Positions 8,109 to 16,452 of a stretch of DNA of 51,053 bases are shown here, one piece after another. The notes under the pieces are model-generated. The model was not told where the DNA came from. It saw only the letters and a program-made list of their open reading frames with translations, and did no database searches. Origin of the DNA: Prevotellaceae bacterium (GTDB lineage Bacteria > Bacteroidota > Bacteroidia > Bacteroidales > Bacteroidaceae); the NCBI GenBank assembly GCA_028723455.1, contig JAQYEW010000040.1:1-51053 (forward strand), in the 5' to 3' direction. The position numbers were made by a program, and so were the translations under genes. Every line of letters starts with the position of its first letter. The stretch's first letter is position 1.

Positions 8109-10883
8109 TTACTTTACAACCTTCTTGCCGTTCACGATAAGGATACCCTTGGCATCCTGACCGGCACGGCGACCGTTCAAGTCATAGCTCTCTGTCAGTG
8201 CGCGCTCAATCTCCAGGGCTTCGATGCCGGTAACGGTTTCCCCGTCCATGCTCAGCACCAGCTGGCGTGCGCCGCTGGCCTCCTTCTTTTGCAGGAAGGC
8301 ACGGAAGGCCTTGATGCCGTTGCCGCCCTGGGTACGCTTGATGCCGTCGGCGATCACAATGTAGTCGCCCTCCTTGATGGGGCTGGTCTCGCCCTGCGCA
8401 TTTACGGTGTACAGGCCCACAAGGTCGTAGTTGCTGTTGCTGTCGCTTACGGTCAGCGCGTTTGCAGCCTCGATGGTGGTAGCGCCCAGAGTGATATTTT
8501 CAATGGGGCTGCTTGCCTTCACAACATAGGGTTTGTTGGCATCCATGCTTGTAGCCTTAGTGAACTTAGCCAGCAAATTGCCGCCCTCAGCCACCGTGCC
8601 GTTGTATTCGTATGCCTCCAGGCCCAATTCAGCAAGCTTCTCGGTACCGAGGGCGAAAGGAACCACCAGGCTGTTCCAGCCCTTTGCCAAACTGCGCTTC
8701 AGCGTTACGCTCTTGGCCTCCTGGGGGATAACAAGGGGATTGGTTTCATCCAGGACAGCCGCTCCGTTCTCAATCTTTACCAAGCGGAAATCGCCGAAAG
8801 ACGCCCATGTATGAACGGTGGCCGTAGCCAGTTTCACGCCAATTTTCACCTCACCTGCATTGGCGACCTCGAACTCCAGGACAGCCAAGTCCCAACCGCG
8901 GTTGAAGTAATTGCCCGCATTGCCTACCTTCGTCAGTTCTTTTGTAGCATCGCCTGCGTAAAGTTGGTAAGTGGTCACTTCTGGGGCAGCACGCTCCATC
9001 ACGCTGATCAGGTATTTACCTGTGGGCAAGGTGAGGGTCTGATTCATGTCGTACTCCCAAGCATTCTGGCCCCATGCCGAACCAGTATCAAAATAGCTGT
9101 GGGCCGTACTGCCATCCGCACTTGTCCAAGGTTCGTTCGATGCCGTACTCAAAACGGGATTTGTCCATCCGGTGAGATTATCACCCACGGGGTTGACAAT
9201 GGCGGAAGTCATGTCCTTTGCTCCCACCACGCCCTCTGCTTTGGCATGGCTTTCCATAACAGCCCGGTATGTGTCTGTAAGGGCTGCGGTGAAGTTGATT
9301 TCCTCAATATTGCTGGTTGGGGTGGCGGCAACTGCACTCGTGAAAGCTGTTTTCTTATCATCACTGGCATATTGATAAGTGTCCGCCTGAATAACGGCAA
9401 ATTGTGCCTGCAATGTTGTATAAGCCTCGCTTATCTCATAGGGTTTCTCCACTTCATAAATCTGGAACTCATCGACGCTAACATTTGTGTTCCATCCCAA
9501 ACGGATAGCAACATAGTTGGTAGATGCTGTGAAGACGTGCTCAGTTTTGGCCCATTCCGTGGCGGTCTGGCCAGCATCAGCACCCCATACCAATGCTTTC
9601 AGCAGGCCGGACTCTGTCGTACCCTCGTCGTTCACCTGAAAAAGGGCATTATAATTATAATTGGCTGCATCAGGTGTTTGTCCGCTGGTATAGGCCACGA
9701 ACAAATATTCCTTGCCCTTCTCCACAGCCACGCGATGACGGATTGTTCTGGCATCAGCACCACCCGCACCACTCACGGTGAGATAGGGTGAACTGCTCAC
9801 GCCACCGTCGGCATGCCATGTGAAATTAGGAAGAAGGGCTGCTGTGGTATAACCACCGTTTGCCGTATAAGTGCTGACACCATCATTGAAACTGCCGTTC
9901 TCGAACAGGTTGGCACTCTTGACAGTATAGGTTTTCCCGGCATAAACGTAGGAGGAGTTCAACGCAAGTGTCTCGCTTGCGCCGGGAGCAACAATTTCTC
10001 CATTGGCATAGCTGGCACTGCTGACTCCTACAATACCTCGTGCAGTATTTGCTGCAACAAGGCTAATAAAATCCAACTGGGCAACGGGATCGCTTCCTGA
10101 AGAAGCAGTGTTGGTAGCAGTGTTCCTAAACGTGAAGTACACAGTTTCGGGCAAAGAAGCAGGAGTGGTTACATAAACAACCTTGTCCCCGTCCTGACCA
10201 GTGCCCAAACGCACCGTAGTGGCTGCCAGATCAATGCCTCCGACAGCAGTACCGAAACCCACATTAAAATCAGCGTTGGCATTACCGGAGGTAACCTGCC
10301 GCAACTGCACTTTATAGGCAGTGTTGGGCAGAAGACCACTAAGAGGCTGGCTAATGTAATTGCTATTGCCACTACCGCGCCAAACCAAGACCTTATTGCC
10401 ACCACTAACACCCACACGAATACCAAACGGTGCCGGAGTTACGTTTGACTTCCAAATATCGCCAAAACCATACTTGTCAGTTGCTATTGAGGCTCCATGC
10501 TGATCAAACTCCACATCACCAAGCAGTTGCGCCTCGCTCGTGAGAACATTTTCCTTGGTAATCTCGGGAAAAGTGAAGGGCGTTTCCGTCGCCGTGCCCT
10601 TGTACGCCGTACTTTCGTAGACATACACTACATTGTTGTAACGGACAAAGGTTACCTCGGTGTCCGATACCGGAGTGTACGAAACCGAGCCCAGACTGCC
10701 AGCGACGGTAATTGGCGTGCCAACAGTTCCCTGCATCTTCAACGTATAAACTGCGTTGCCTGCAACGAAATTGGACAAATCCCCGACAGGAGAGAGTCCG
10801 TCAGCCCAAAGCTGCCCTCCAAGGCTTCCTGCAAGCCACGTGGCAGCAAGAAAGAGGGATTTCAAGAAGTAATGTTTTTTCAT
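8109..10883 (-). CDS. large secreted surface protein with T9SS-like C-terminal tail
   Basis: A 924-residue protein with a signal peptide (MKKHYFLKSLF..., cut near residue 27). At least two carbohydrate-binding-module-like beta-sandwich regions follow, at about 130-290 and 325-480. A central region of about 480-760 comes next, then a Bacteroidales module beginning 'VTLKRSLAKGWNSLVVPF' (about residue 740). The end is YDLNGRRAGQDAKGILIV plus NGKKVVK. That tail (YDL.GRR...KGI.I..GKKV.K) is the sorting-domain-like end seen on type IX secretion cargo. It is the first gene of a two-gene unit with the 64-residue protein. Binding target unknown; no catalytic motif was seen. Confidence 0.78.
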   Translation of the reverse strand: MKKHYFLKSLFLAATWLAGSLGGQLWADGLSPVGDLSNFVAGNAVYTLKMQGTVGTPITVAGSLGSVSYTPVSDTEVTFVRYNNVVYVYESTAYKGTATETPFTFPEITKENVLTSEAQLLGDVEFDQHGASIATDKYGFGDIWKSNVTPAPFGIRVGVSGGNKVLVWRGSGNSNYISQPLSGLLPNTAYKVQLRQVTSGNANADFNVGFGTAVGGIDLAATTVRLGTGQDGDKVVYVTTPASLPETVYFTFRNTATNTASSGSDPVAQLDFISLVAANTARGIVGVSSASYANGEIVAPGASETLALNSSYVYAGKTYTVKSANLFENGSFNDGVSTYTANGGYTTAALLPNFTWHADGGVSSSPYLTVSGAGGADARTIRHRVAVEKGKEYLFVAYTSGQTPDAANYNYNALFQVNDEGTTESGLLKALVWGADAGQTATEWAKTEHVFTASTNYVAIRLGWNTNVSVDEFQIYEVEKPYEISEAYTTLQAQFAVIQADTYQYASDDKKTAFTSAVAATPTSNIEEINFTAALTDTYRAVMESHAKAEGVVGAKDMTSAIVNPVGDNLTGWTNPVLSTASNEPWTSADGSTAHSYFDTGSAWGQNAWEYDMNQTLTLPTGKYLISVMERAAPEVTTYQLYAGDATKELTKVGNAGNYFNRGWDLAVLEFEVANAGEVKIGVKLATATVHTWASFGDFRLVKIENGAAVLDETNPLVIPQEAKSVTLKRSLAKGWNSLVVPFALGTEKLAELGLEAYEYNGTVAEGGNLLAKFTKATSMDANKPYVVKASSPIENITLGATTIEAANALTVSDSNSNYDLVGLYTVNAQGETSPIKEGDYIVIADGIKRTQGGNGIKAFRAFLQKKEASGARQLVLSMDGETVTGIEALEIERALTESYDLNGRRAGQDAKGILIVNGKKVVK

Positions 10884-10934
10884 TTTGTACTGATTTTTTG
10901 ATTTGTTTTAGGTGTATTTCATACATGGTACGGC

Positions 10935-10943
10935 GCAAAGATA
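10935..10943 (-). promoter_or_regulatory. -7 promoter element for the T9SS-like cargo gene
   Basis: On the minus strand this reads TATCTTTGC, an exact Bacteroidetes -7 element, 51 bp upstream of the ATG at 10883. A possible -33 (TTTG on minus, 10967-10970) is 23 nt further upstream, slightly longer than ideal. Confidence 0.65.
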
Positions 10944-11015
10944 TGTAAAAATTACAATCAATAACACAAAAGCAAGATATTTTTTTGATAAGGGATTTAT
11001 ATCCGCCTTTTTGCT

Positions 11016-11024
11016 TATCTTCGC
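11016..11024 (+). promoter_or_regulatory. -7-like promoter element for the Mrp ATPase gene
   Basis: TATCTTCGC, one base from the TAnnTTTGC consensus, lies 22 nt upstream of the ATG at 11047. It supports the shorter start over an upstream in-frame ATG at 10912, because that upstream extension lies before the promoter. Confidence 0.5.
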
Positions 11025-11046
11025 ACAACTTAATAAGCAAACAACT

Positions 11047-12147
11047 ATGGAACTATATCCCCAACTGATCATGGACGCACTGCAAACGGTGCGCTATCCC
11101 GGTACGGGCAAGAACATCGTGGAGATGGGCATGGTCGAGGACGACCTGCGTATCGCCGGTCTTAGCGTCAGCTTCTCCCTGATTTTCGACAAGCCCACGA
11201 ACCCTTTTCTACGCTCGCTGGTGAAAGCGAGCGAAGCCGCCATCCATGCCTATGTAAGCAAGGACGTGGAGGTGAGCATCAGCACGAAAACGGTGCAGCA
11301 GCCCCGCAAGGAAGATGACAAGCTGTTGCCCGAGGTGAAGAATATCATAGCCGTAAGCAGCGGCAAGGGGGGCGTAGGCAAGAGCACGGTGGCTGCCAAC
11401 CTGGCGGTTGCACTGGCGCAGGCGGGCTACAAGGTCGGATTGTTGGATTGCGACATCTTCGGTCCCAGCGTGCCCAAAATGTTCCACACCGAAGACGCCC
11501 GCCCTTGGAGCGAACCCGTCAATGGCCGCGACCTGATTGTCCCCGTCCGGCAATACGGCATCCAGATGCTGAGCATCGGCTATTTCGTCAGCCCCGAACA
11601 AGCCACCCTTTGGCGCGGAAGCATGGCCAGCAATGCCCTGAAGCAGCTGATTGGCGAAGCCAACTGGGGTGCGCTGGATTATCTGGTCCTGGACACCCCT
11701 CCCGGCACCAGCGACATTCACCTGACCTTGGTGCAGACCCTGGGCATCACGGGTGCCGTCATCGTAAGCACTCCGCAGGAGGTTGCACTGGCGGACGCAC
11801 GCAAAGGCATCAATATGTATCAGAACGAGAAGGTGAACGTGCCCATTCTGGGGCTGGTAGAAAACATGGCGTGGTTCACGCCTGCCCAACATCCCGACGA
11901 ACGTTATTACATCTTCGGACAAGGCGGCGTAGAACGTCTGGCGCAGGAGATGGGTGTTGAACTGCTGGCACAGATACCCTTGGTGCAGGACATCCGCCAA
12001 GGGGGCGACGACGGCATGCCCGCCGCACTGAACCCCACCAGCCTGCAAGGCCAGGCTTTTGCCGAACTGGCACGACGCGTGGCTGCCGCCACAGAACGAC
12101 GCAACCAGGAGTTGCCGGCGACAGAAGCTGTAAAAATCAAACATTAA
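11047..12147 (+). CDS. mrp: Mrp/NBP35-family Fe-S cluster carrier ATPase
   Basis: A 366-residue cytosolic protein with an N-terminal MIP18/DUF59 domain (about 1-80), then a P-loop ATPase domain with the deviant Walker A SGKGGVGKST (105-114). 'GLLDCDIFGPSVPKMF', 'LDTPPGTSDIHLTLVQ' and 'IVSTPQEVALADARKG' follow. Family members assemble or transfer Fe-S clusters to apoproteins using ATP. The C-terminal CxxC seen in many Mrp proteins is replaced here by ENMAWFTP...ERYYIFG, which lacks cysteines; from memory this is a Bacteroidetes form. The start at 11047 follows the -7 element at 11016. The antiporter gene begins 21 bp downstream, so the two may be co-transcribed. Confidence 0.92.
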   Translation: MELYPQLIMDALQTVRYPGTGKNIVEMGMVEDDLRIAGLSVSFSLIFDKPTNPFLRSLVKASEAAIHAYVSKDVEVSISTKTVQQPRKEDDKLLPEVKNIIAVSSGKGGVGKSTVAANLAVALAQAGYKVGLLDCDIFGPSVPKMFHTEDARPWSEPVNGRDLIVPVRQYGIQMLSIGYFVSPEQATLWRGSMASNALKQLIGEANWGALDYLVLDTPPGTSDIHLTLVQTLGITGAVIVSTPQEVALADARKGINMYQNEKVNVPILGLVENMAWFTPAQHPDERYYIFGQGGVERLAQEMGVELLAQIPLVQDIRQGGDDGMPAALNPTSLQGQAFAELARRVAAATERRNQELPATEAVKIKH

Positions 12148-12168
12148 ACAATAAAGAAGAAAAAATCT

Positions 12169-13128
12169 ATGTTACTTGATTCTGTCCTCATTCTCGCGGG
12201 CTTCCTCCTGTTGATAAAGGGAGGAGATTATTTGGTGCAGGGCGCGGTGAACATCGCACGCGCAGCAAAACTGAGTCCGATGGTAATCGGACTTACCGTG
12301 GTCGGTTTCGGCACCTCGATGCCCGAACTGTTGGTAAGCTCACAGGCGGCATGGAACGGTTCGCCGGGCATTGCCATCGGTAATGTCGTCGGCTCGAACA
12401 TCGCCAATATCGGTCTGATTCTGGGCTTGTCCGCCATCATCAGCCCCTTGGTGATCGGCAAGAAAAGTCTGATAATGCACCTGCCCATCATGGTGGCCAG
12501 CAGTGTGGTGCTGGCAATGGTGGGCATGAGCGGTACCATTCCCCGCCTGACGGGCTTGGGCTTCCTGTGTCTCTTGGTGGTATATACCGTGATGATGGTG
12601 CGCGACTCGCGCCTACATCCCGACCCCAACGCCGACGAACAGCTGAAGGATTACCCCACGTGGGGCATTACGCGCGCACTGATTATCACGCTGCTCAGCT
12701 TTGGCGCACTGATACTGGGTGCCAACATCCTGGTAGAGGGCGCAACAAACTGGGCCATGCGCCTTGGAGAATGGATGGGCGTAGCGCCCAAGGACATGGA
12801 GCGCATCATCGGACTTACCGTGGTGGCTGTGGGCACCAGCCTTCCCGAACTCTTTGCCAGCGTGATGGCCGCCAAGCGCGGACAAAGCGAAATCGCCTTG
12901 GGAAATATCGTAGGCAGCGTAACGTTCAACGTTCTCTGCGTGATTGGTGTTGCCAGCACGATTTCCCCCATTGACGGCAGCGCCACAGGCTTTGAACTCT
13001 CCTACACCGCTTCGGTAGGTTTTGCCTTGCTGCTCTATCTGGTATCCTTTTCCAGTAGGCTCATTACCCGTCTTGAGGGTGTGTTGCTATTGCTCTGCTA
13101 TGCGCTCTATCTGGTGCTCATCCTATAA
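12169..13128 (+). CDS. CaCA-family calcium/sodium antiporter
   Basis: A 319-residue integral membrane protein with about ten helices and the two inverted alpha-repeats of the CaCA (YrbG-type) superfamily. Repeat 1 contains GFGTSMPELLVS...GNVVGSNIANI and repeat 2 contains AVGTSLPELFAS...GNIVGSVTFNV. The GTS(M/L)PEL and GN(V/I)VGS motifs carry the ion-binding Glu and Asn/Ser residues, and both are intact. The protein should exchange Na+ (or H+) for Ca2+ across the inner membrane. It follows the Mrp gene by 21 bp. Length is typical for the bacterial family. Confidence 0.92.
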   Translation: MLLDSVLILAGFLLLIKGGDYLVQGAVNIARAAKLSPMVIGLTVVGFGTSMPELLVSSQAAWNGSPGIAIGNVVGSNIANIGLILGLSAIISPLVIGKKSLIMHLPIMVASSVVLAMVGMSGTIPRLTGLGFLCLLVVYTVMMVRDSRLHPDPNADEQLKDYPTWGITRALIITLLSFGALILGANILVEGATNWAMRLGEWMGVAPKDMERIIGLTVVAVGTSLPELFASVMAAKRGQSEIALGNIVGSVTFNVLCVIGVASTISPIDGSATGFELSYTASVGFALLLYLVSFSSRLITRLEGVLLLLCYALYLVLIL

Positions 13129-13144
13129 AAAAGGAAGAAATCCG

Positions 13145-13176
13145 TTTGGCAAAATAAAAAACTTTTGCTATCTTTG
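13145..13176 (+). promoter_or_regulatory. strong Bacteroidetes promoter for tRNA-Thr
   Basis: TTTG at 13145-13148, a 20-nt spacer, then TATCTTTG at 13169-13176 (followed by C). This is a near-ideal -33/-7 pair. It lies 33 bp before the mature tRNA 5' end, so the primary transcript has a short leader. Confidence 0.85.
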
Positions 13177-13209
13177 CACCCGCAAACGGGCCAAAGTGCC
13201 CGTTATCAA

Positions 13210-13281
<72 letters not shown>

Positions 13282-13291
13282 CGGAAGGAAG

Positions 13292-13321
13292 GCCTCGACG
13301 CATTATGCGCCGGGGCTTTTT
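13292..13321 (+). terminator. terminator of the tRNA-Thr transcript
   Basis: The stem GCCTCGACGC pairs with GCGCCGGGGC (one mismatch, one G-T pair) around an ATTAT loop, followed by TTTTT at 13317-13321. It ends immediately before the stop codon of the convergent AraC gene. Confidence 0.75.
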
Positions 13322-13322
13322 G

Positions 13323-14207
13323 TTATTTTCCTTTCTGGTAGACCGTAGGCAGAACTCCCGTTGTACGCTTGAAGAACTTGGCGAAATAGCTGACATCGTC
13401 ATAACCCAAGCGTGTGGCCACTTCCTTTACCATCAGGTTACCATGGCGCAAAAGACGCTTGGCTTCCAAGGCAATGCGGTTGTTGATGAGCGACAGGGGC
13501 GTGGCATGACTACACTCTGAGACACTGCTCGTCAATGTACGCACACTGACACAAAGGGCATCGGCATACTCGCCCACGGCGTGCTTCTTCATAAAGTCGC
13601 GCTCCACCATTTGGCGGAAGCGGATAAACAGCCGGTGAGAGGGACGCAGGGTATCCAATTGCAGCGTATCCGGACGATTGCCATGACGGTAACAGAGAAT
13701 CATGAACTGGCGCACCAGAAGGCGGAGCATCTCGTCATGACCGAAGACGGACTCGCCGCGCGCTATCTCCGTTTCCATCAGTTCCACCAGACGACGCAGT
13801 TCCTCCACAACCGACTCGTCCGTTACCTGGCAACAGGGGGCGCCGGGTGCATGAAAGACATCGTACTTGAGGAGCAAATCGTCCGAATCGCGCTCGTCGC
13901 GCATGAAATCCGTGCAGAACTGAATCAGCGTTCCCTTGTGCAGCGTTTGCCCGTCAAAGTGGTGCACCTGACCCGGAGCCAAGAAGAAAAAAGTGTTTTT
14001 CCTGACAGGATAGTCCTGGAAATCGACATGATGGGAGCCTCCATCCTCATGAAACCAGATGATTTCATAGAACGTATGCACATGGCCCGTGTTATTGTCG
14101 TTGGGGTCTGTAAGCAAGAAATGAGGCATGTGCTGGATGTGCAGGCTGCCACCCGAGGGAGCATCGCATGCAGTATCGTAGGCCTGATGTATCTGTTCGT
14201 ACGTCAT
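13323..14207 (-). CDS. AraC-family transcriptional regulator
   Basis: A 294-residue cytosolic regulator. Residues about 20-110 form a cupin-like effector domain (HVHTFYEIIWFHEDGG, then 'FFFLAPGQVHHFDG'). The last ~100 residues carry two HTH motifs of the AraC type, ending with 'VKEVATRLGYDDVSYFAKFFKRTTGVLPTVYQK', the classic second-HTH signature. It is the last gene of the minus-strand run but is separated from the thioredoxin gene by a GC-rich hairpin, so it may be transcribed independently. The inducer is not evident. Possible targets are the adjacent SusCD cluster or distant genes. Confidence 0.9.
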   Translation of the reverse strand: MTYEQIHQAYDTACDAPSGGSLHIQHMPHFLLTDPNDNNTGHVHTFYEIIWFHEDGGSHHVDFQDYPVRKNTFFFLAPGQVHHFDGQTLHKGTLIQFCTDFMRDERDSDDLLLKYDVFHAPGAPCCQVTDESVVEELRRLVELMETEIARGESVFGHDEMLRLLVRQFMILCYRHGNRPDTLQLDTLRPSHRLFIRFRQMVERDFMKKHAVGEYADALCVSVRTLTSSVSECSHATPLSLINNRIALEAKRLLRHGNLMVKEVATRLGYDDVSYFAKFFKRTTGVLPTVYQKGK

Positions 14208-14227
14208 AAGGGGGATGCTTGATGAAA

Positions 14228-14259
14228 GCGCCCGCGGAGGACAAAGCGACCGCGGGCGT
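14228..14259 (-). terminator. GC-rich hairpin between the thioredoxin gene and the AraC gene
   Basis: GCGCCCGCGG and CCGCGGGCGT pair over 10 bp (one G-T) around a 12-nt loop. On the minus strand the stem is followed by a short, imperfect T-run (CTTTCATC). It could terminate or attenuate readthrough from the long upstream operon into the AraC gene. Confidence 0.55.
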
Positions 14260-14268
14260 TGGATATGA

Positions 14269-15399
14269 TTATTTCAGGAATTTCTCGATGGTCGTGTGCA
14301 AGGCTTCCTCACGCAGGTCCTTGGCTACAATCTTGCCCTCCTGGTCCAGAAGCACATTGGCGGGAATACCCGTAACGTTATAGGCCTTCGCGGCTGCGCT
14401 CTCCCACCCCTTCAGGTCGCTCATCTGGGGCCAGGTCATCTTCAGTTGCGCCACGCCGGCCTTCCAGGCGTCGGCATCGTTGTCAAAGCTCACGCCGACA
14501 ATTTCCAGTCCCTTGGCGTGGTATTTCTTGTAAGCCTCGACCACATTGGGCATTTCCGCGCGGCAAGGACCGCACCATGATGCCCAGAAATCCACCAGGA
14601 CAAGTTTGCTCTTACCTACATACTGGCTCAGTTTCATCTCCTTGCCGTTGAGGTCGGGCATGGTCAGATCGGTATAGGTAGCGCCCTCGGCACTGGCTTT
14701 CTCTGCGGCCTCTGCGGCAAGCACGGCCTCGTAGTTAGGCATCTTCTCCTTGGTCGTACCCATTTTCTGCATGAGCGTATCCTTCTGCTCGGGCGTCATT
14801 TCATTCAGGAAATAAGGCAAGAGCATGTCAGAGAAAGTGGAGGGAGCATTGTCGATAAGCATGCGTAAAGTGGCTTGCAGATTCGCCCGGGAGGCTTCCT
14901 CGACACGTTTGTTGGCGGCGGCAATCTCCTCTGCCGTTCCCTTCTTTTCATACACGACAGTCCTGTCGCCCTCAGTGGCTTTGTTGAACTTCTCCTCCTT
15001 CTGCATGAATGCCTGATAAAGCTTGTAGGCAGGGCCGTTGCTCACGGCCTCAGGCTCTTTGTCGCTCTTCATGGCGGGCAGGTCGAGGGTAATCTGAGCG
15101 TTCTCCAACACGATTTCGCCCATCTTTGCCTGGCGCGTGGTGTCCTGGGTCGCCAGCAAGACATAGCGCAAAGAAGCTCCTTCCGTGCTACCCACAAACT
15201 CATAATGACCCTTGTCGTCAACAATGGCCGTATCTTCGGGAACGAAACTAAAGAAACCCTGCATGGAACAAAGGAATACGGTGTCGCCCGCCTGGGCGGT
15301 TTCGATGTTGCCGCTTACGGTGTAGCCGGCGGACTTGTCTTTCGTGCATGCGCTCACCAGCAAAAGGGCGGCAGCTGCAATGAGGGTGATTTTTTTCAT
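14269..15399 (-). CDS. TlpA-like thioredoxin lipoprotein with DUF4369-type domain
   Basis: A 376-residue lipoprotein (lipobox VSAC, Cys18). The N-terminal region of about 26-130 has the DUF4369 character (YTVSGNIETAQAGDTVFL...). A helical linker follows at about 130-235, then a C-terminal TlpA/AhpC-TSA thioredoxin domain with WASWCGPC (redox Cys 276 and 279). Proteins of this build are periplasmic or membrane-anchored thiol-disulfide oxidoreductases. The start is 7 bp downstream of the stop of a second thioredoxin-like gene, so they form one operon, probably continuing the SusC/SusD transcript. Confidence 0.9.
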   Translation of the reverse strand: MKKITLIAAAALLLVSACTKDKSAGYTVSGNIETAQAGDTVFLCSMQGFFSFVPEDTAIVDDKGHYEFVGSTEGASLRYVLLATQDTTRQAKMGEIVLENAQITLDLPAMKSDKEPEAVSNGPAYKLYQAFMQKEEKFNKATEGDRTVVYEKKGTAEEIAAANKRVEEASRANLQATLRMLIDNAPSTFSDMLLPYFLNEMTPEQKDTLMQKMGTTKEKMPNYEAVLAAEAAEKASAEGATYTDLTMPDLNGKEMKLSQYVGKSKLVLVDFWASWCGPCRAEMPNVVEAYKKYHAKGLEIVGVSFDNDADAWKAGVAQLKMTWPQMSDLKGWESAAAKAYNVTGIPANVLLDQEGKIVAKDLREEALHTTIEKFLK

Positions 15400-15406
15400 A
15401 TCTTTA

Positions 15407-16408
15407 TTAGGGGTTTATGAATGAGAGAATGGATTCGGGACGATCAATGGCACTAAGGACGTTACCCTGCCGGTCCAGCAGGAGATAGTAAGGTACGCCG
15501 TTGCCAATCTGATAGCGTTTCGAGAGGGTCTCAAAACCCTCCTTGGTGGTGATGTACTGCGGCCAGGCGGCGGGATGTTTTTCCAATGTCTGGCGCCATT
15601 TCCGCGTATCGGTGTCGATACTAACGGCTATCACGTTCAGTTTGTCCGCATGCTCGGCCTGAATTTTGCGGATGGCAGGCTGCTGGTAAAGGCAAATGCC
15701 GCACCACGAAGCCCAGAAGTCGAGCAATACGTAGGGCTTGTCCTGAGGCAACTGCGCACGCAAAGAGTGAGTATCGCCCCGACGGTCGGCCACGGCAACG
15801 TCCAAAAGAGGCATGCCCCGAGTGGTCAGCACAGCATCCTTCAGACGTTGCTGCAATTCGTCGTACCAGGTGTGCTCCGAAGCATTGGGCTTTAGGTTTT
15901 CCTTGAGTTCGCTCACCTCCTCGGCATTCAGATTGTAAGCGCGCTTCAGGAGATTACATGCAGCCCAATGGCTAACGACACTGGCGGGATGATTGCGAAG
16001 GAAAGCGCGCACGTCATCTGCCGCTTGGAAAAGGCGGAAGTCCTCCTGCATCTGTGTGCCTGTAACGCTAAGGTCAGGATGCAGAAAGAGGGTGTCGCCT
16101 CCCACAAAGAGGTCGATATAGTTCCAATGCACACTGTCCATAGGCCAATGGTTCTGCCCGATAAGCTCCAGGTTGTTGGTCGTGAGCACGCCCTTGCCGG
16201 CACGTCCGTATTGACCACGCAGGATGAAACGTCCGTCCTTCAGCGTGGCTTGCCCCACCTCAACACTAAAGGCACTGTCGCTCTCTACGCTAAGGGCAAC
16301 AACCGTTCCGTCGGGCAACTGAGGCAGCCGACCAATGACGACGATATCGTGGGCCTTGGCGGCAAAGCAGGCCGCAAGCACGACAAACAAAAAACTGAAC
16401 TGTTTCAT
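15407..16408 (-). CDS. TlpA-like thioredoxin protein with CGIC active site
   Basis: A 333-residue secreted protein (signal peptide, cut near AKA, residue 19). The N-terminal beta-rich domain resembles DUF4369. The C-terminal thioredoxin fold has WASWCGIC, Cys 236 and 239. Ile in place of the usual Pro in the CxxC is expected to change redox potential (family knowledge). It lies 44 bp after the DUF4105 gene and 7 bp before the CGPC thioredoxin gene. A -7-like TACCTTTG on the minus strand at 16444-16451 could give it a promoter of its own. It is likely a periplasmic reductase paired with its downstream relative. Confidence 0.88.
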   Translation of the reverse strand: MKQFSFLFVVLAACFAAKAHDIVVIGRLPQLPDGTVVALSVESDSAFSVEVGQATLKDGRFILRGQYGRAGKGVLTTNNLELIGQNHWPMDSVHWNYIDLFVGGDTLFLHPDLSVTGTQMQEDFRLFQAADDVRAFLRNHPASVVSHWAACNLLKRAYNLNAEEVSELKENLKPNASEHTWYDELQQRLKDAVLTTRGMPLLDVAVADRRGDTHSLRAQLPQDKPYVLLDFWASWCGICLYQQPAIRKIQAEHADKLNVIAVSIDTDTRKWRQTLEKHPAAWPQYITTKEGFETLSKRYQIGNGVPYYLLLDRQGNVLSAIDRPESILSFINP

Positions 16409-16443
16409 AGGCCAATACCCATCTTGTGATGTTTCCTTTCCAT

Positions 16444-16451
16444 CAAAGGTA
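16444..16451 (-). promoter_or_regulatory. possible internal -7 promoter element
   Basis: On the minus strand this reads TACCTTTG, a match to TAnnTTTG, 36 bp upstream of the ATG at 16408, in the 44-bp gap after the DUF4105 gene. No good -33 box is visible. It may allow the two thioredoxin genes to be expressed separately from the SusC operon. Confidence 0.35.
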
Positions 16452-16452
16452 G

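Noticed and set aside
8034..9791. 585-codon + strand open frame opposite the 924-residue surface protein
   Set aside because: The minus-strand frame has a signal peptide, beta-sandwich modules and a T9SS-like tail, plus an upstream promoter; the + frame has none of these.
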